Source: JANOAR01 sp031411235
GTDB taxonomy: Bacteria > Verrucomicrobiota > Verrucomicrobiia > Verrucomicrobiales > Verrucomicrobiaceae
Assembly: GCA_031411235.1 (NCBI GenBank)
Contig: JANOAR010000006.1
Location: 1-8,376, forward strand
Length of the DNA: 8,376 nt
Direction: 5' to 3'
The number at the start of each line of letters is the position of its first letter. Position 1 is the stretch's first letter. The translations under genes and the position numbers were made by a program. Below, one piece after another: positions 6,069 through 8,376 of this stretch. The notes beneath the pieces are model-generated. The model was given only the letters and a program-made list of their open reading frames with translations, did not search any database and was not told where the DNA came from.

Positions 6069-6093
6069 GGGAGGGAGGCTTGGGCGGCGGGGG
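6069..6093 (+). other. Canonical G-quadruplex motif
   Basis: Four G-runs of at least three (6069-6071, 6073-6075, 6082-6084, 6089-6093) are separated by loops of 1, 6 and 4 bases. This satisfies the usual G3-N1-7 pattern. It sits about 100 bases upstream of the DUF1552 start, on the template strand for that gene, and about 195 bases upstream of the peptidase start. The fold and any effect on transcription are not shown. Confidence 0.5.
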
Positions 6094-6287
6094 CAAAGCT
6101 GTAATTTCCAGCTTGGGCCTCTGCATTTTCTATCGCCAAGAACAACGGAAATGGATAGCCTGCTGTCTGAATGGGGACTGCGCCCAACTGGAGTTAATCT
6201 AGTTTACCGCACAAACGTCTAATAAATTGGCGAGACATTCGTTCAACGTGCCGCTGCCCCATTTATCCAACCACCTCTATCCAACCC

Positions 6288-8376
6288 ATGAGTCGCCAGC
6301 GTTTGTTATGTCTTTGTTGTATTCTCTTCGCTGGCACCGCCGCACTTTTTTGGAAAGGAACCGCCAGGCCTCGCGCTGCCTCTGTGGGCACGGCGAAGAT
6401 GACACAACAACAGCCACAACAACAGGCGAGGCTGGCGCGCGAGGCGGTTTCGGTGGTGTCGCCTGCGGCTGAAAGGCCCGCGCCGCAACCCGTGCTGGAG
6501 CCTGTGGCGGCGTTCAGCGGTTGGGCGCAGCGCTACGTGTTGGCTGAGCCAGAGCAGAAGGCGCAGCTCGAAGCGGAAGGCCTTGCCTTGGCGGTGGCTC
6601 GGCGACCTGTGGTGAAGGCGCTCATCGTTGATGCACCTCGTGAGGCTCTTGCGGCTGCGGTGCCGATGGTTATGCGCCAGCAGTTGCCGCCCAGCATCGT
6701 GGCTCAACTCGAGCGCAGGATCGCTCATCGCGCAGGCGTCACAGTTTACCAAGGGGTGCCTGCGACCCGCCCTGCCGAGGGCTCGCAGCCTCAGTCGCTC
6801 ACCCATCGCATCGCACAGATCGCCAACGAAGGTGCCTACAATTTGCATGTGTTTGGCCGTCGCGAGCAGTCGGTTCTCAACGTGCCGAATGCGGCGTTGA
6901 ACGGCATCGCTATCGACCGCGAGATGGCGGCGTTTGAGAATCCAGGGCGCTTGCTGGAAGTCGGCGAGGTACCCGACGCATCGAAAAAAGCCGTTACGAT
7001 CTGCCCGGTCTCGGGCAAGACCACGCTGGATGCCAGCGAGGCTGCGAAGGCCATCACAGCGGGGCAGCAAGACAGCGTCATCGCCACGCCCGAGGAGAAC
7101 ATTTACCTCTGTGGCCCCTACCACGCGACGTACGTCCAGGCACAGCTCATCGAGGGCGAAGGCAGCACCAGTGGGCCGACTCGCCTCACGGGTGTGCTGC
7201 CAGCGCCGCCGACTCCAGCCATCGGGATGCTGCGTGTGCTCTACATTCCGATGACGTTCCAGGATCAGAACGACCAGCTCCCCACCGAGTCGAAGTGCTA
7301 CGAGATCATGCGCAACGTCGCCGACTACTACTCGAAGTCATCGTTCGGCAAGCTGACCACACTGACCACCGTGACTCCGCACATCAAGCTGCCCAAGGAC
7401 GAGGCCTGGTATGTGCAGCGCGATAGCTCGAACAATGGCGACATCGACGGTCTCGGCATCGAGATGGCTCATGCTCGCGAAGAGGCGCGGCGCATCGGCT
7501 TCGACTACACCGACTACGACGTGACAGTGCTGCGCCTCATCGGTGGGCCGCGCGCCACCGGTGGCTGGGGCGGCGGTGGCAGTGTGTGGGTCTATGGCGA
7601 TAGCGTGGGCGTCGCGGCCCACGAGATTGGCCATAGCTTTGGCCTTGCCCATGCGAACTTTTGGGACACCGCAGGCACCAGCGCCATCGGCCCAGGGGCC
7701 AACTCGGAGTATGGCGACAGCTACGATGTGATGGGCGGTGGCGGCGTGCCGACCGACCACTACAACGCAGCGGCGAAGGTGCAGATCAAGTGGTTGCCAG
7801 CGAGCTACGTGCTCAATGTGACGAGCAGTGGCTTGTATCGTATCTATGCCTTTGACCAGCCGGTGCTCGACCCGCGCAATCGTTACGCGATGACCATTAC
7901 CAAGGACTCGCAGCGGACATACTGGGGCGAGTTGCGGCAAAACTACACGGGCAACAGCTCGCGCCCATGGGCCGACCAAGGCATGATCCTCGGCTGGAAA
8001 TACAGCGCCAATGGTGGCAGCAACATCCAGCTCATCGACACCACACCCGGCTCGCCGTATTCCAAAGATGATGCTGCCATCGCTCTCGGCAGCACGTTTG
8101 GCGATACCGAGGCGGGCATCTTCATCACCACGGTCGGCGTTAGCAGCAGCACACCGAAGTATGTCGATGTGCTCGTCAACATCGGCGACTTCAGCAGCAA
8201 CCATGCGCCGACTCTGGCTCTCGCGGCCTCGGCCAACGTGGTGCCGACTGGCACGACTGTCACCTTCACCGCGACGGCCAACGATGCCGATGGCGATGCG
8301 CTGGCTTACCAATGGCAGCACTGGGGCGACACCAGCATCAAGCTCGTATCGCCCAACTCGCCGAGCATCACCCGCA
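6288..8376 (+). CDS. Exported M11 (gametolysin)-like zinc metallopeptidase with PKD/Ig-like tail (3' part cut off by window edge)
   Basis: The reading frame runs 696 codons to the window end without a stop. Residues 5-22 (RLLCLCCILFAGTAALFW) form a hydrophobic signal or anchor. A Gln-rich patch (39-46) and an Ala/Pro-rich low-complexity stretch follow. Residues 80-320 are a poorly recognisable N-terminal region that may be a propeptide. The catalytic domain carries the zincin motif HEIGHSFGLAH, with zinc ligands H445, H449 and H455 and catalytic E446. A Met-turn follows at M482 in SYDVMGGGG. Spacing and surroundings (ASLAHANFWD-like loop, EYGDSYDVMG) best match peptidase family M11 or the related M6 group. 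From N638 a PKD/Ig/cadherin-like domain begins (NHAPTL, then ANDADGDALAYQW), typical of secreted multidomain proteins of this phylum. The ATG at 6288 opens the signal directly; no Shine-Dalgarno is present. The physiological substrate is unknown. Confidence 0.85.
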   Translation, partial: MSRQRLLCLCCILFAGTAALFWKGTARPRAASVGTAKMTQQQPQQQARLAREAVSVVSPAAERPAPQPVLEPVAAFSGWAQRYVLAEPEQKAQLEAEGLALAVARRPVVKALIVDAPREALAAAVPMVMRQQLPPSIVAQLERRIAHRAGVTVYQGVPATRPAEGSQPQSLTHRIAQIANEGAYNLHVFGRREQSVLNVPNAALNGIAIDREMAAFENPGRLLEVGEVPDASKKAVTICPVSGKTTLDASEAAKAITAGQQDSVIATPEENIYLCGPYHATYVQAQLIEGEGSTSGPTRLTGVLPAPPTPAIGMLRVLYIPMTFQDQNDQLPTESKCYEIMRNVADYYSKSSFGKLTTLTTVTPHIKLPKDEAWYVQRDSSNNGDIDGLGIEMAHAREEARRIGFDYTDYDVTVLRLIGGPRATGGWGGGGSVWVYGDSVGVAAHEIGHSFGLAHANFWDTAGTSAIGPGANSEYGDSYDVMGGGGVPTDHYNAAAKVQIKWLPASYVLNVTSSGLYRIYAFDQPVLDPRNRYAMTITKDSQRTYWGELRQNYTGNSSRPWADQGMILGWKYSANGGSNIQLIDTTPGSPYSKDDAAIALGSTFGDTEAGIFITTVGVSSSTPKYVDVLVNIGDFSSNHAPTLALAASANVVPTGTTVTFTATANDADGDALAYQWQHWGDTSIKLVSPNSPSITR

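Larger units (their letters stand above)
5973..6287. other. Divergent intergenic region, 315 bases
   Basis: The region lies between the leftward DUF1552 operon and the rightward peptidase gene, so it should hold both promoters. Visible structure includes a G-quadruplex motif (6069-6093, plus strand) and a 6-bp inverted repeat, AAGCTG / CAGCTT (6096-6101, 6109-6114). An AT-rich patch includes TAATAA (6220-6225), a possible -10 for the peptidase but without a good -35. The nonamer TATCCAACC occurs twice, at 6264-6272 and 6278-6286, just before the peptidase start. No promoter could be assigned with confidence and no small gene is convincing. Confidence 0.6.

Noticed and set aside
6096..6114. 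AAGCTG/CAGCTT inverted repeat as a terminator
   Set aside because: Six-bp stem without a T-tract, and no gene ends nearby.
6306..7124. Minus-strand open frame of 272 codons
   Set aside because: It is antisense to the peptidase gene and has no family features.
7338..8321. Minus-strand open frame of 327 codons
   Set aside because: It lies opposite the zincin motif region and is a codon-bias artefact of the GC-rich peptidase gene.

Overview
The window is GC-rich (about 60 %) and looks like a member of Verrucomicrobiota. The evidence for this is a Tat-exported DUF1552 protein, secreted carbohydrate-active enzymes, a large secreted M11-type metallopeptidase with a PKD/Ig-like tail, and mostly Shine-Dalgarno-free gene starts. 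No rRNA or tRNA gene and no transposase was seen. The lineage call is an inference from family content, not from a marker gene.

Left region (1-2076): the first 1386 bases are the 5' part of a leftward gene encoding a Cas4-Cas1 fusion, cut by the window edge. Upstream of its start lies 690 bases without a convincing gene, but with clear RNA-system structure. There is a minimal CRISPR array (two identical 36-bp repeats around one 37-bp spacer, 1765-1873). About 180 bases closer to cas4-cas1 there is an inverted, degenerate copy of the repeat (1557-1586) directly abutting two perfect hairpins (1585-1602 and 1606-1633). An anti-repeat joined to stable hairpins is the architecture of a tracrRNA. 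Cas4-Cas1 fusions are known from subtypes I-G (old I-U) and V-B, and of these only V-B (Cas12b/C2c1) uses a tracrRNA. The most economical reading is therefore the edge of a type V-B or V-B-like locus whose effector and cas2 would lie left of base 1. The effector is not visible, so this stays an inference.

Middle region (2077-5972): a leftward three-gene cluster with gaps of 31 and 22 bases, probably one operon. In transcription order it encodes a Tat-signal DUF1552 protein, a secreted alpha/beta-hydrolase (esterase/lipase type), and a secreted GH5 glycoside hydrolase with an N-terminal jelly-roll-like domain. Together they look like an exported polysaccharide-processing set: the GH5 would cleave a beta-glycan backbone, the hydrolase might remove ester decorations, and the DUF1552 role is unknown.

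Right region (5973-8376): a 315-base divergent intergenic region containing a canonical G-quadruplex motif, then a rightward gene for a membrane-anchored or secreted zinc metallopeptidase (HEIGHSFGLAH). It is still open at the window end, where a PKD/Ig-like domain begins.
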